Below, in pieces: positions 12,159-18,305 of a stretch of 20,413 nt of DNA. This stretch comes from a virus: positions 1 through 20,413 of IMG/VR virus record IMGVR_UViG_3300042542_002927. One strand, written 5' to 3'. Position 1 is the first letter of the stretch. Each line of letters opens with the position of its first letter. The notes beneath the pieces were generated by a model, which was not told the DNA's origin, made no database searches, and was given only the letters and a program-made list of their open reading frames with translations. The position numbers and the translations under genes were made by a program.

Positions 12159-12380
12159 TCTATTATCCAGAACATGTTCTGGTCTATATAAAACTGTTGC
12201 ATGACTGCAATCTGGAGAGTGGTTTCTCCGAGCTGGGTTGTCTCTTCATTGAGGCGGCCCTTTTGCTTTTTAGGGATACCCATATATACACATTTGTGTA
12301 CATCGGTCCGATTGGCCTAGCAGCCCAGCTCAAGCTCTGGGTCCAGATAACCAGAAGACCAGAATCAGCTTCTGGGAAAT
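12159..12380. other. Palindrome-rich segment without a clear gene
   Basis: This GC-richer stretch holds a perfect 16-bp palindrome CCAGAACATGTTCTGG (12167-12182), the imperfect palindromes TACACATTTGTGTA (near 12290) and ATCGGTCCGAT (near 12303), and a series of CCAGA/TCTGG words. CCAGATAA (12343-12350) can pair with TTATCTGG (12412-12419), enclosing two further hairpins and so making a three-way junction. A minus-strand frame runs from 12283 leftwards through the RNA D region, but nothing supports it as coding. Confidence 0.4.
12167..12182. repeat. 16-bp perfect palindrome
   Basis: CCAGAACATGTTCTGG is self-complementary along its full length, a form typical of an operator for a dimeric regulator. 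It lies 20 nt past the RNA D terminator. No regulator gene is recognised nearby. Confidence 0.5.
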
Positions 12381-12406
12381 AAAAAAGCCCCAGACGAATC
12401 TGGAGC
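12381..12406 (-). terminator. Terminator of minus-strand gene 12430
   Basis: Read on the minus strand, GCTCCAGA-TTCG-TCTGGGGC forms an 8-bp stem with one U-G and is followed by six T. Confidence 0.9.
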
Positions 12407-12429
12407 TTAAGTTATCTGGTATCTTGTGG

Positions 12430-12615
12430 TTAAATTTCCTCAGTTTCTCCTGTTTCAGTATCTACTGTAAAGCTCTTGCCTTCTGGAGCTACCTCACGTA
12501 CATCTACAAACCAGTTAGGATTGTTCTGGATATTAGCGATAAACTCTCTAGCAGCCTCTTCTGGGCTATTGGTATCATAAGTGAATGATACAGTACATTC
12601 ATACGTTTTTGTCAT
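12430..12615 (-). CDS. Small hypothetical protein, 61 residues
   Basis: The product starts MTKTYECTVSFTYDTNSPEE and ends EGKSFTVDTETGETEEI: an N-terminal strand, a helix (EEAAREFIANIQ), then strands. This is a compact alpha/beta fold of the sort often seen in phage small proteins. It has its own terminator. I see no clear promoter in the 73 nt upstream, so it may rely on read-through from 12946. Base composition is less AT-rich than in the plus-strand genes. Confidence 0.8.
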   Translation of the reverse strand: MTKTYECTVSFTYDTNSPEEAAREFIANIQNNPNWFVDVREVAPEGKSFTVDTETGETEEI

Positions 12616-12644
12616 GATGTGTTAATTTAAAAGTGTATAGAAAT

Positions 12645-12673
12645 AAAAAAGCCCCAGACATTCCTGTCTGGGG
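12645..12673 (-). terminator. Terminator of minus-strand gene 12689
   Basis: On the minus strand CCCCAGACA-GGAA-TGTCTGGGG makes a perfect 9-bp stem followed by C and six T. Confidence 0.92.
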
Positions 12674-12688
12674 TTACTGGTTAATAGA

Positions 12689-12946
12689 TTACTTGCCCAT
12701 TGCTTTAAGTTCAGCCTTCACACGTTTTGCTGTGTCACCTCTCCATGTACTAGCATTCGATAAGAAGTAAAGGATGATACTATTGCCACTGTCATAACCG
12801 TATTTGTCTGTTGGCTTGTCTAAGCTTGACATTGCATCTAGGTAAGGTACAGCACCAAAGTAGATACCATTTTTGGATGTAGCTGTCCAATCCCTTCTGA
12901 TTTCTTGTGCTATTTCGTATAGCGGACGTTGAGTTGTGTTTGACAT
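12689..12946 (-). CDS. Conserved phage hypothetical protein, 85 residues
   Basis: PLYEIAQEIRRDWTATSKNG, YFGAVPYLDAMSSL, YGYDSGNSIILYFLSNASTW and KRVKAELKAMGK make up most of the protein. This is a pattern I recall from phages of widely different hosts. Its function is unknown. It has a good minus-strand promoter with the same leader motif TAATCAAA as the plus-strand genes, so it belongs to the same regulatory set in spite of its orientation. Confidence 0.87.
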   Translation of the reverse strand: MSNTTQRPLYEIAQEIRRDWTATSKNGIYFGAVPYLDAMSSLDKPTDKYGYDSGNSIILYFLSNASTWRGDTAKRVKAELKAMGK

Positions 12947-12968
12947 GATATATTGTTTGATTAGAATA

Positions 12969-13000
12969 CAAATATAAGGATAATATTTTTAATAACCAAA
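12969..13000 (-). promoter_or_regulatory. Minus-strand promoter of gene 12946
   Basis: On the minus strand TTTG (13000-12997), 20 nt, TATATTTG (12976-12969), then TATTCTAATCAAAC in the leader. Confidence 0.85.
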
Positions 13001-13041
13001 TAAAACAGCAAAAATATTTTTTAAAAAAAGTTGAAAATAAA

Positions 13042-13073
13042 TTTGGAGGTTTCAATTTTTTTATACATCTTTG
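13042..13073 (+). promoter_or_regulatory. Promoter of gene 13099
   Basis: TTTG 13042-13045, 20 nt, CATCTTTG 13066-13073. It is back-to-back with the minus-strand promoter at 12969-13000. Confidence 0.8.
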
Positions 13074-13098
13074 CACCATCATCAAATCAATCAAAATC

Positions 13099-13947
13099 AT
13101 GACACAAGTATCAAACGAAAAAATTCAGAAGTTTATATTAAAGAATAATGACAGGCTTACTACTTATGAAATGGCAGAGGCTTTGAATGTAAAAACTATT
13201 AGAATAGGTGGCAATAAAGCATCTTTAAAAAGACAGGGCTTAATAAGTGTAAGTGAGGCAAATGTATCTGTTGACAAAGCTATCAATAAGTTAACAAAAG
13301 CTTTATCACCTTATAAATTAAAGAAAGCCAAAGGCGAAAATACCTACATTAACCACAATGGCGAAAATAAAGAAGTGGCACGTAATAAAATGGCTAATGT
13401 TATCATTGATAGTAGCATTACAGGGCTTATTCCTACTTTGCCTAACACAGAGTGGGCTATCGAACAAAAGGTTGCTAATGGGCTTAATAACGTGAAATTT
13501 TTAGGTATTGAATGTGATGAGGCTACCTATGTTACAATGCGTTCAAACCTTAAAAATACAGGCTTAAATGCTGAAACGTATTTGGGTTACTTTGGCGATA
13601 AAGTCTATGGCAAAATTGAAAATAGTTATGCACATCTTATTATGGATTATTGTGGTGAATTGCATACAATAAGCAAAGAAGTTGAATATGCTATTACCAA
13701 TGATTTGGTTGTGGTTGGTGGTTGTATGTGTGTTACGTTTGCCAAACCAATGAGAGGCACAACGCCACAGGCTGAAAAATTAAAAGGGCTTGCGGCTATC
13801 AATAATGCAGATGACAGATGTATGTCAGACAGGGCTATTGAGGCTTATTTTAACAAGGTTACAGGTTGGAACTACGAAGTGGTTGAATTCTTTTACTACC
13901 AAGATACGTATCCGATGACTTTGGTAATTATCAAAAGAATAAAATAA
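13099..13947 (+). CDS. Methyltransferase-like protein with N-terminal HTH
   Basis: A 282-residue protein. Residues 17-50 (LTTYEMAEALNVKTIRIGGN and on) look like a winged helix-turn-helix. Residues 95-220 fit a Rossmann-type, SAM-methyltransferase-like core: NVKFLGIECDEATY (132-144) has the strand plus acidic residue expected after the SAM loop, and HLIMDYCGEL (179-188) fits the strand-4 motif. The glycine-rich SAM loop is not evident (SITGLIPTLPNTEW stands there), so catalysis is uncertain. It may methylate phage DNA, or have lost activity and bind DNA. No partner endonuclease is adjacent. Confidence 0.65.
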   Translation: MTQVSNEKIQKFILKNNDRLTTYEMAEALNVKTIRIGGNKASLKRQGLISVSEANVSVDKAINKLTKALSPYKLKKAKGENTYINHNGENKEVARNKMANVIIDSSITGLIPTLPNTEWAIEQKVANGLNNVKFLGIECDEATYVTMRSNLKNTGLNAETYLGYFGDKVYGKIENSYAHLIMDYCGELHTISKEVEYAITNDLVVVGGCMCVTFAKPMRGTTPQAEKLKGLAAINNADDRCMSDRAIEAYFNKVTGWNYEVVEFFYYQDTYPMTLVIIKRIK

Positions 13948-13960
13948 AGTTGCAAATAAA

Positions 13961-13992
13961 TTTGGAAGTGTGAAAACTTATTCTTATCTTTG
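13961..13992 (+). promoter_or_regulatory. Promoter of gene 14016
   Basis: TTTG 13961-13964, 20 nt, TATCTTTG 13985-13992. Confidence 0.86.
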
Positions 13993-14015
13993 TATTATAA
14001 TCAAACAATAAAACA

Positions 14016-14294
14016 ATGGTAAAGACAAGAGAACAAATGATTGAACTATTAGAGGTGAAATACCCTAAAATGTTCTTACGCACAACTGAAGAATTCGGTG
14101 GTTGGAAGGGTGGAATTTGGTCAAGTGGTGAAGATAGATTACCAGCCAAAGATGGCTACCCATTATTCAACCACTATGGTGAAGGCAAACGTTACGAGTT
14201 GGGAGTGCATACTGAAATCTACAACTTTTTAGAGAAGCATGGTTGGTTTGCTGAATGGCATGATTGCGGAACAATAATGTTTTGGATAATCTAA
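14016..14294 (+). CDS. Conserved phage hypothetical protein, 92 residues
   Basis: EFGGWKGGIWSSGEDRL, KDGYPLFNHYGEGKRYELGV and EKHGWFAEWHDCGTIMFWII are blocks I recall from an uncharacterised phage family with many Trp and Gly residues. The strand-rich C-terminus ends directly at the family's usual position, so it looks complete. No function is assigned. Confidence 0.85.
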   Translation: MVKTREQMIELLEVKYPKMFLRTTEEFGGWKGGIWSSGEDRLPAKDGYPLFNHYGEGKRYELGVHTEIYNFLEKHGWFAEWHDCGTIMFWII

Positions 14295-14311
14295 AAAAAC
14301 TTTAAAAAAGA

Positions 14312-14343
14312 TTTGGAATTGTGAAAACAATTCCTTATCTTTG
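14312..14343 (+). promoter_or_regulatory. Promoter with GAAA hairpin, GGAATTGT arm
   Basis: TTTG 14312-14315, 20 nt, TATCTTTG 14336-14343. GGAATTGT (14315-14322) pairs with ACAATTCC (14327-14334) across a GAAA loop. It drives gene 14364. Confidence 0.86.
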
Positions 14344-14363
14344 TCTTAACAAAATCAAAAACA

Positions 14364-14561
14364 ATGAAAGTAAAAGTAAGCATGATTATTCTAAGCCACT
14401 TGTCAGATATACAAGAAGATTTGACAGCCCCACAGACAAACACACGTATCAACTTTGTCAAGTACTTGGTACTGAATTACAAAGATACCAACACCGAAGT
14501 TGACCCATATGTCGTTTATAAAGAATTTATAGCCAAACATTCAAGTTTGGTAAACGCTTGA
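14364..14561 (+). CDS. Small hypothetical protein, 65 residues
   Basis: It starts MKVKVSMIILSHLSDIQEDL, a hydrophobic strand then a helix, and continues INFVKYLVLNYKDTNTEVD. The frame is chosen because this ATG directly follows the leader, and an overlapping frame from 14321 would start inside the promoter. No family is recognised. Confidence 0.75.
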   Translation: MKVKVSMIILSHLSDIQEDLTAPQTNTRINFVKYLVLNYKDTNTEVDPYVVYKEFIAKHSSLVNA

Positions 14562-14570
14562 TGATTGATG

Positions 14571-14604
14571 AAGCAATTGGGGCCTATTGGCTCCTTTGCT
14601 TTTT
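14571..14604 (+). terminator. Two-part hairpin terminator of gene 14364
   Basis: AAGCAA (14571-14576) pairs with TTGCTT (14596-14601) and GGGGCC (14579-14584) with GGCTCC (14589-14594); the loop is TATT and five T end it. The G-U pair works on the plus strand only. Confidence 0.82.
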
Positions 14605-14675
14605 GGTGTTAGGTTAAAGTAGGGGCATAGTGGAGTATACCTCCCGATTCATCATCGTCTCGTTCATCAATTGAA
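14575..14675 (-). ncRNA. Candidate small antisense RNA (copy B)
   Basis: A strong minus-strand promoter (14681-14712) reads into a gap without ORFs. The transcript contains ACGAGACGAT and CGGGAGGTATACTCCA and continues with a C/A-rich tail ending CCTAACACC, matching copy A block for block. It would run into the hairpin at 14571-14604 from the other side and overlap the 3' end of the 14364 mRNA. Confidence 0.55.
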
Positions 14676-14680
14676 CAATA

Positions 14681-14712
14681 CAAAGATAGAAAAAAGAATT
14701 GACATTTCCAAA
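14681..14712 (-). promoter_or_regulatory. Minus-strand promoter of small RNA B
   Basis: On the minus strand TTTG (14712-14709), 20 nt, TATCTTTG (14688-14681), then TATTGTTCAATT. It matches consensus fully. Confidence 0.75.
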
Positions 14713-14753
14713 CTTTTATACAAAAATATTTTTTAAAAATAATCAAAAATAAA

Positions 14754-14785
14754 TTTGGTAGTGTCAAATTAATTCCTTATCTTTG
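14754..14785 (+). promoter_or_regulatory. Promoter of gene 14809
   Basis: TTTG 14754-14757, 20 nt, TATCTTTG 14778-14785. It is divergent from the small RNA B promoter. Confidence 0.85.
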
Positions 14786-14808
14786 TATTCTAATCAAATA
14801 AAATAATT

Positions 14809-14985
14809 ATGTTAGCATTACTATTAAGTGTTTTTAGCAAAAAAGAAATTACTTGTGAAACCAATCCTCGTTGCAACTTTAGAGTTGTTTATCCATTTGA
14901 GGGGTATGAAAACTTATCTTTGGGTGAACGTTTTGATGTGATAGGACAAGGTATGATAGAAAACAAAGTCATTATGAAAAAATAA
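14809..14985 (+). CDS. 58-residue hypothetical protein
   Basis: The product starts MLALLLSVFSKKEITCETNP, a short hydrophobic N-terminus, then has a strand-rich part with Cys16 and Cys22 (FRVVYPFEGYENLSLGERFD). The hydrophobic start could be a weak signal or anchor. It has a full promoter and typical leader. No family is recognised. Confidence 0.75.
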   Translation: MLALLLSVFSKKEITCETNPRCNFRVVYPFEGYENLSLGERFDVIGQGMIENKVIMKK

Positions 14986-14996
14986 TTGCAAAAAGA

Positions 14997-15028
14997 TTTG
15001 GAAAGTAGAAATACTTTCCTTACCTTTG
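14997..15028 (+). promoter_or_regulatory. Promoter with GAAA hairpin, GGAAAGTA arm
   Basis: TTTG 14997-15000, 20 nt, TACCTTTG 15021-15028. GGAAAGTA (15000-15007) pairs with TACTTTCC (15012-15019) across GAAA. Confidence 0.85.
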
Positions 15029-15051
15029 TATTCTAATCAAATCAAATAACA

Positions 15052-15294
15052 ATGGCTAACCAACATAAACTAGCACAAAGACAAATCAGTACCAATGGAC
15101 ACACAATAAGTGTAGGTTTAACAGGTAATATAGGTTATGTGAGTATAACTGATAATAACCTTTATCCCGATAGTGATAGTCGTACTGAAAGACGTGATTT
15201 AGGGTTTAGTTCAATGATGATACCACTAATGACGAGAGAACAGCTAAAAGATTTAAAGACAGCTATTGATGAAGTTTTAAAAAATTCTAAATAA
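15052..15294 (+). CDS. Hypothetical protein, 80 residues
   Basis: It starts MANQHKLAQRQISTNGHTIS. Strands dominate the first half, then comes a helix (LMTREQLKDLKTAIDEVLKN) at the end. No family is recognised. The spacing to the promoter fixes the start. Confidence 0.8.
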   Translation: MANQHKLAQRQISTNGHTISVGLTGNIGYVSITDNNLYPDSDSRTERRDLGFSSMMIPLMTREQLKDLKTAIDEVLKNSK

Positions 15295-15297
15295 AAA

Positions 15298-15329
15298 TTT
15301 GGAAATACCAAATCTTTTCCTTATCTTTG
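15298..15329 (+). promoter_or_regulatory. Promoter of gene 15353
   Basis: TTTG 15298-15301, 20 nt, TATCTTTG 15322-15329. A 6-bp ATTTGG/CCAAAT hairpin surrounds the -33 box. Confidence 0.85.
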
Positions 15330-15352
15330 TATTCTAATCAAATAATAAAAAT

Positions 15353-16027
15353 ATGCAAATCATTATCAACAATCAAAAGTTTCCTTACGATATGGGTTGT
15401 CGTTTGTTGAAGTTGAAACACAAAGATTGCCCAATGGCTGAACTTGAAGATATTTGGAACGATATTGTTCCTTTGACATTCAAAGATATTGCCAAACTAC
15501 CTAATTTGGAACAACGTAGAGTAGGTGTATTATGCTTGGGGTTGGAACGACTTGCAAGTGAAGTTCAACCAAAATTATTGAGCAAAAAAACACTAAAAAA
15601 ATCTACTAATTGGGTAGATGAAAACGGAAAACTTGTTACAACAAAATTCAATGATACCTATGAACTTTACGAGGTAAGTGGTGAGTATTTTAACGAGGGG
15701 TTGCAAGGTTGGAATAAAATGGAAAATGCTTACTTTGTGAAACTGAAAGATACATCAACTGATAGAAACTATTTTATTTGGGTTGAGCCACAAAGTGTTT
15801 ATAATACCAATAATGAAAATCGTTGGGAGTATGATATTAAAAAAATCAATGCTATCCAATGTATTGCTTGGACTATCCAAACCAACGTACCACAAGGTAG
15901 CATTGAAAAGATTATCCGACAAGGTGATTGCGTATTAATCAAACCCAATGGCAAATACAAACCTTTGGATAGTGCAAGACACTTGACTGAAAAAGAATAT
16001 AAGGAACTTTTGGTTGCTGAAAGTTGA
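15353..16027 (+). CDS. Conserved phage hypothetical protein, 224 residues
   Basis: It is one of the longest genes here. Blocks include LEDIWNDIVPLTFKDIAKLP, LEQRRVGVLCLGLERLASEV, DTYELYEVSGEYFNEGL, KDTSTDRNYFIWVEPQSVY, IQCIAWTIQTNVPQGSIEKI, RQGDCVLIKP and SARHLTEKEYKELL. I recall this order from an uncharacterised family in Bacteroidota phages. It has no motif that gives an activity. A strong free-standing terminator follows. Confidence 0.85.
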   Translation: MQIIINNQKFPYDMGCRLLKLKHKDCPMAELEDIWNDIVPLTFKDIAKLPNLEQRRVGVLCLGLERLASEVQPKLLSKKTLKKSTNWVDENGKLVTTKFNDTYELYEVSGEYFNEGLQGWNKMENAYFVKLKDTSTDRNYFIWVEPQSVYNTNNENRWEYDIKKINAIQCIAWTIQTNVPQGSIEKIIRQGDCVLIKPNGKYKPLDSARHLTEKEYKELLVAES

Positions 16028-16037
16028 TTGATTGATA

Positions 16038-16068
16038 AAAGGGTGGAAATTTATTTTCCACCTTTTTT
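16038..16068 (+). terminator. Terminator of gene 15353
   Basis: 16038-16050 pairs with 16056-16068 over 13 bp (GGGTGGAAA/TTTCCACC core, one G-U), loop TTTAT, ending in T6. It is one of the few terminators here not fused to a promoter. Confidence 0.9.
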
Positions 16069-16078
16069 CATAAAAAAT

Positions 16079-16110
16079 TTGGATTTTTCAAATAAATTGC
16101 TTATCTTTGT
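16079..16110 (+). promoter_or_regulatory. Promoter of gene 16135
   Basis: TTTG 16079-16082, 20 nt, TATCTTTG 16103-16110. Confidence 0.86.
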
Positions 16111-16134
16111 ATCATAATTAAAAAATCATATCAA

Positions 16135-16401
16135 ATGAAACGTAACGTAAAAAAACAAACACTATTGAAAGGTGAGGGTGCAAACCAACATACCTTGTAT
16201 GGCGAATTTGCCATTGAAAAAGAAACTACCGACTTTGCTGACCTTGTTGTAAAAAAGGATAGCTTATTGAAACACGAAATGCCCAATGGTTCTTGGAGTA
16301 ACGAACATCAAACCCTTGCAGTTGAAAAGGGTAATTGGGTAATGGGTAAACAAGTTGAGTACAATCCATTTGACCAAAAAATTAGTCAAATTTGGGACTA
16401 A
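16135..16401 (+). CDS. Conserved hypothetical protein, 88 residues
   Basis: TLLKGEGANQHTLYGEFAIE, then SLLKHEMPNGSWSNEHQTLA, and the ending VEKGNWVMGKQVEYNPFDQK resemble small proteins I recall from Bacteroidota phages. Strands dominate. No function is known. Confidence 0.83.
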   Translation: MKRNVKKQTLLKGEGANQHTLYGEFAIEKETTDFADLVVKKDSLLKHEMPNGSWSNEHQTLAVEKGNWVMGKQVEYNPFDQKISQIWD

Positions 16402-16416
16402 AAAAATGAAAAAAGA

Positions 16417-16448
16417 TTTGGAAAAGTGAAAACTTTTCCTTATCTTTG
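16417..16448 (+). promoter_or_regulatory. Promoter with GAAA hairpin, GGAAAAGT arm
   Basis: TTTG 16417-16420, 20 nt, TATCTTTG 16441-16448. GGAAAAGT (16420-16427) pairs with ACTTTTCC (16432-16439). It is one of four copies identical over about 43 nt. Confidence 0.87.
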
Positions 16449-16471
16449 TATCATAATCAAATCAATCAATT

Positions 16472-16867
16472 ATGGCAAATCCAATGATACATTCAAAATC
16501 CAGCGTTAAGCGTTGGGGTGGAAAAGTAGAAGATTATTTAGCTATCCACGAACTTATTGATAGTCCAAAAGCTACAATGAACAACAATTCAGCAAGGTTA
16601 TTAACACATAATACTTGGTTTGCATACACTATCATTCCAAAGATTTTTGGGTATAATATAATCAATTCCGATGGCAGAAGTGTTGATAGTGTTGATATTG
16701 CTATGCTACATATAGCAGAAGATTTTAGAATGAAATTTGTACCAACACCACAAGATTATTTGAAGCACGTTGTAGTTCAACCCTGGTTTAACAATGCAGT
16801 AAAAAACATTGACAATCCCGAAGCAGAACAAACTGCAAAAGAATTTTTAGAAAAAATTAGCCAATAA
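16472..16867 (+). CDS. DUF6915-like protein
   Basis: A 131-residue protein with HSKSSVKRWGGKVEDYLAIH at residues 7-26, LTHNTWFAYTIIPKIFGYNI at 44-63, NSDGRSV at 65-71, HIAEDF at 80-85, and QPWF near residue 103. These landmarks and their spacing match what I recall of DUF6915, a family of phages and bacteria without known function. The length is about that of the family. Confidence 0.82.
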   Translation: MANPMIHSKSSVKRWGGKVEDYLAIHELIDSPKATMNNNSARLLTHNTWFAYTIIPKIFGYNIINSDGRSVDSVDIAMLHIAEDFRMKFVPTPQDYLKHVVVQPWFNNAVKNIDNPEAEQTAKEFLEKISQ

Positions 16868-16899
16868 TTTGGTAATCTCAATTTAATTACTTATCTTTG
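16868..16899 (+). promoter_or_regulatory. Promoter of gene 16925
   Basis: TTTG 16868-16871 starts at the base after the previous stop; 20 nt, TATCTTTG 16892-16899. Confidence 0.87.
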
Positions 16900-16924
16900 T
16901 ATCATAATCAAAAATCATAAACAA

Positions 16925-17554
16925 ATGGCAGAAAATATTATCAAAATTTGGAAAGAAAAAAACATTGACCACGTTAATTTTAATTTTAGTTGTGGTGGTG
17001 ATAGTATGAATGACACAAGTATTGAAATCTTTGACAAAGAGGGTGAGTTGGTACAAGATAGTGAACTTGAAACATACTTTGATGACAAAACCTACAACAA
17101 CGTAGAGTTTTATGTAAATTCTGACGGACATTATCAAGGTGAGTTTGGAGTGGTAACTATTGAGTTTGATGAAGATGAAAACGATTTTACCTACTCAAAA
17201 TCTTCATCAAGTGAATGGAGTGAAAGTTCAGTAAACGAAGCTGAAATTGAACTTACTGATGAAGAAGCTAAATTTGTGGCTGACTATGTACTGAATATCA
17301 ATGGTGGTGAAGATGATATACAAACCAATTACAAAAAGGACTTTATCCTTACCAACGAGCAAGAAGAAACTTTGAAAGGGTTGGAAGAAAAAATATCCGA
17401 ATTTGCCCAAGATTATACACCGAATGATGTTAAGGGTGAAATAAATGAGTGGCATACCTATACTACAAATGAAGAGGGTGAAGAGTTGAAACTTGTAGAT
17501 AACGTACTTACGTTAAGTATAACCAAGAGTTTTGATGTTATCAAAGAAGATTAA
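16925..17554 (+). CDS. DUF6878-like acidic protein
   Basis: A 209-residue protein rich in Glu and Asp throughout. HVNFNFSCGGDSMND (residues 16-30) and VEFYVNSDGHYQGEFG (60-75) are the features I associate with DUF6878. The family has no known activity. The strong overall negative charge would be compatible with DNA mimicry, but nothing in the sequence proves this. Confidence 0.82.
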   Translation: MAENIIKIWKEKNIDHVNFNFSCGGDSMNDTSIEIFDKEGELVQDSELETYFDDKTYNNVEFYVNSDGHYQGEFGVVTIEFDEDENDFTYSKSSSSEWSESSVNEAEIELTDEEAKFVADYVLNINGGEDDIQTNYKKDFILTNEQEETLKGLEEKISEFAQDYTPNDVKGEINEWHTYTTNEEGEELKLVDNVLTLSITKSFDVIKED

Positions 17555-17571
17555 AAATAAACGAAAAAAGA

Positions 17572-17603
17572 TTTGGAAAAGTGAAAACTTTTCCTTATCT
17601 TTG
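17572..17603 (+). promoter_or_regulatory. Promoter with GAAA hairpin, GGAAAAGT arm
   Basis: TTTG 17572-17575, 20 nt, TATCTTTG 17596-17603; arms 17575-17582 and 17587-17594. It drives gene 17628. Confidence 0.87.
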
Positions 17604-17627
17604 TATTATTAATCAAAACAATCAACC

Positions 17628-17948
17628 ATGGCAAAAATTAGTAAAAAGTATCTAGAATTAGAACCTAATCCAAGAGCAACACATTTAAAAGTTGAAGTAT
17701 ATTATGACAAAGGTGGTGCAAATTATTTTACAGGTGGCGTTGAATCTAGAGGTATCAAATTATCTGTGTCGCCAGTTAGTAGAACAGAAAATTCTGAAAG
17801 TTATGCAGCTTTTAGTGGCTTTAAAAAGCATTTAAAAGATATGGCAAGGTTCAGTCAAAAGGCTTGTGATAACTTTGTAGTAGATGCAAACGAAGAAAAA
17901 ACTTTAATTGATGCAGTCCTAATACAAAACGGAATTAAAATAAAATAA
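17628..17948 (+). CDS. Conserved phage hypothetical protein, 106 residues
   Basis: LKVEVYYDKGGANYFTGGVE, RGIKLSVSPVSRTENSESYA and AFSGFKKHLKDMARFSQKAC form a pattern I recall from small phage proteins: strands, then a helical C-terminus. It is basic. Its function is unknown. Confidence 0.85.
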   Translation: MAKISKKYLELEPNPRATHLKVEVYYDKGGANYFTGGVESRGIKLSVSPVSRTENSESYAAFSGFKKHLKDMARFSQKACDNFVVDANEEKTLIDAVLIQNGIKIK

Positions 17949-17961
17949 ATTTGAAAAAAGA

Positions 17962-17993
17962 TTTGGAAAGTAGAAATACTTTCCTTATCTTTG
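17962..17993 (+). promoter_or_regulatory. Promoter with GAAA hairpin, GGAAAGTA arm
   Basis: TTTG 17962-17965, 20 nt, TATCTTTG 17986-17993; arms 17965-17972 and 17977-17984. It drives gene 18018. Confidence 0.86.
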
Positions 17994-18017
17994 TATTCTA
18001 ATCAAATAATAAAAACG

Positions 18018-18119
18018 ATGAAAGTAATATCAGAAGTTATTTTAATGTGTTGTATTGCATTGACATTAGTAAGTCTTATAGTTTACAATGTGATTGTGCA
18101 TGGTATTCACAACTTTTAG
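18018..18119 (+). CDS. 33-residue membrane micropeptide
   Basis: MKVISEVILMCCIALTLVSL continues to a His-containing end. The whole middle (about residues 5-27) is hydrophobic, so it is a single-pass membrane peptide. It has a full promoter, conserved leader and a terminator just downstream, which is why a gene this short is called. Two adjacent Cys (11-12) are notable. Confidence 0.72.
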   Translation: MKVISEVILMCCIALTLVSLIVYNVIVHGIHNF

Positions 18120-18127
18120 ATTGATTG

Positions 18128-18169
18128 AAAAAAAGTGGCATTATTATTTGGTAATGTCATTTTTTTTTC
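18128..18169 (+). terminator. 16-bp terminator with -33 box in its loop
   Basis: 18128-18143 pairs with 18152-18167 (GTGGCATTA with TAATGTCAT, two G-U, plus A/T runs). The loop TTATTTGG is the same loop as at 5189-5196. Confidence 0.88.
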
Positions 18170-18178
18170 TTATCTTTG
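18147..18178 (+). promoter_or_regulatory. Promoter of genes 18202 and 18306
   Basis: TTTG 18147-18150 in the terminator loop, 20 nt, TATCTTTG 18171-18178. Confidence 0.87.
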
Positions 18179-18201
18179 TACCATAATCAAATCAAACAAT
18201 C

Positions 18202-18294
18202 ATGAAAAAAGTAACAATACAACAATGGGCAAATATTTTGAAGGTATTAGCAATCTTAGGTACTATTGCAATCATTTATTCAGTAACATTTTAA
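18202..18294 (+). CDS. 30-residue membrane micropeptide
   Basis: The product is MKKVTIQQWANILKVLAILG followed by TIAIIYSVTF, with a hydrophobic segment from about residue 12 to the end. It has a promoter and conserved leader of its own and lies 11 nt before gene 18306, so it could be a leader peptide coupled to that gene as well as a membrane protein. Confidence 0.68.
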   Translation: MKKVTIQQWANILKVLAILGTIAIIYSVTF

Positions 18295-18305
18295 TCTAAT
18301 CAATC

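Noticed and set aside
11810-12283. 157-codon open frame on the minus strand
   Set aside because: It runs antisense through the hairpins and terminator of candidate RNA D, has no promoter, and its sequence resembles no protein family. The first ~30 codons look somewhat protein-like, so a short gene cannot be fully excluded.
12615-12680. A promoter for the minus-strand gene 12430
   Set aside because: No TTTG at the proper distance from a TAnnTTTG was found; the gene may depend on read-through.
14321-14503. 60-codon frame overlapping gene 14364
   Set aside because: It would start in the promoter spacer and -7 box, so it is upstream of the expected transcription start.
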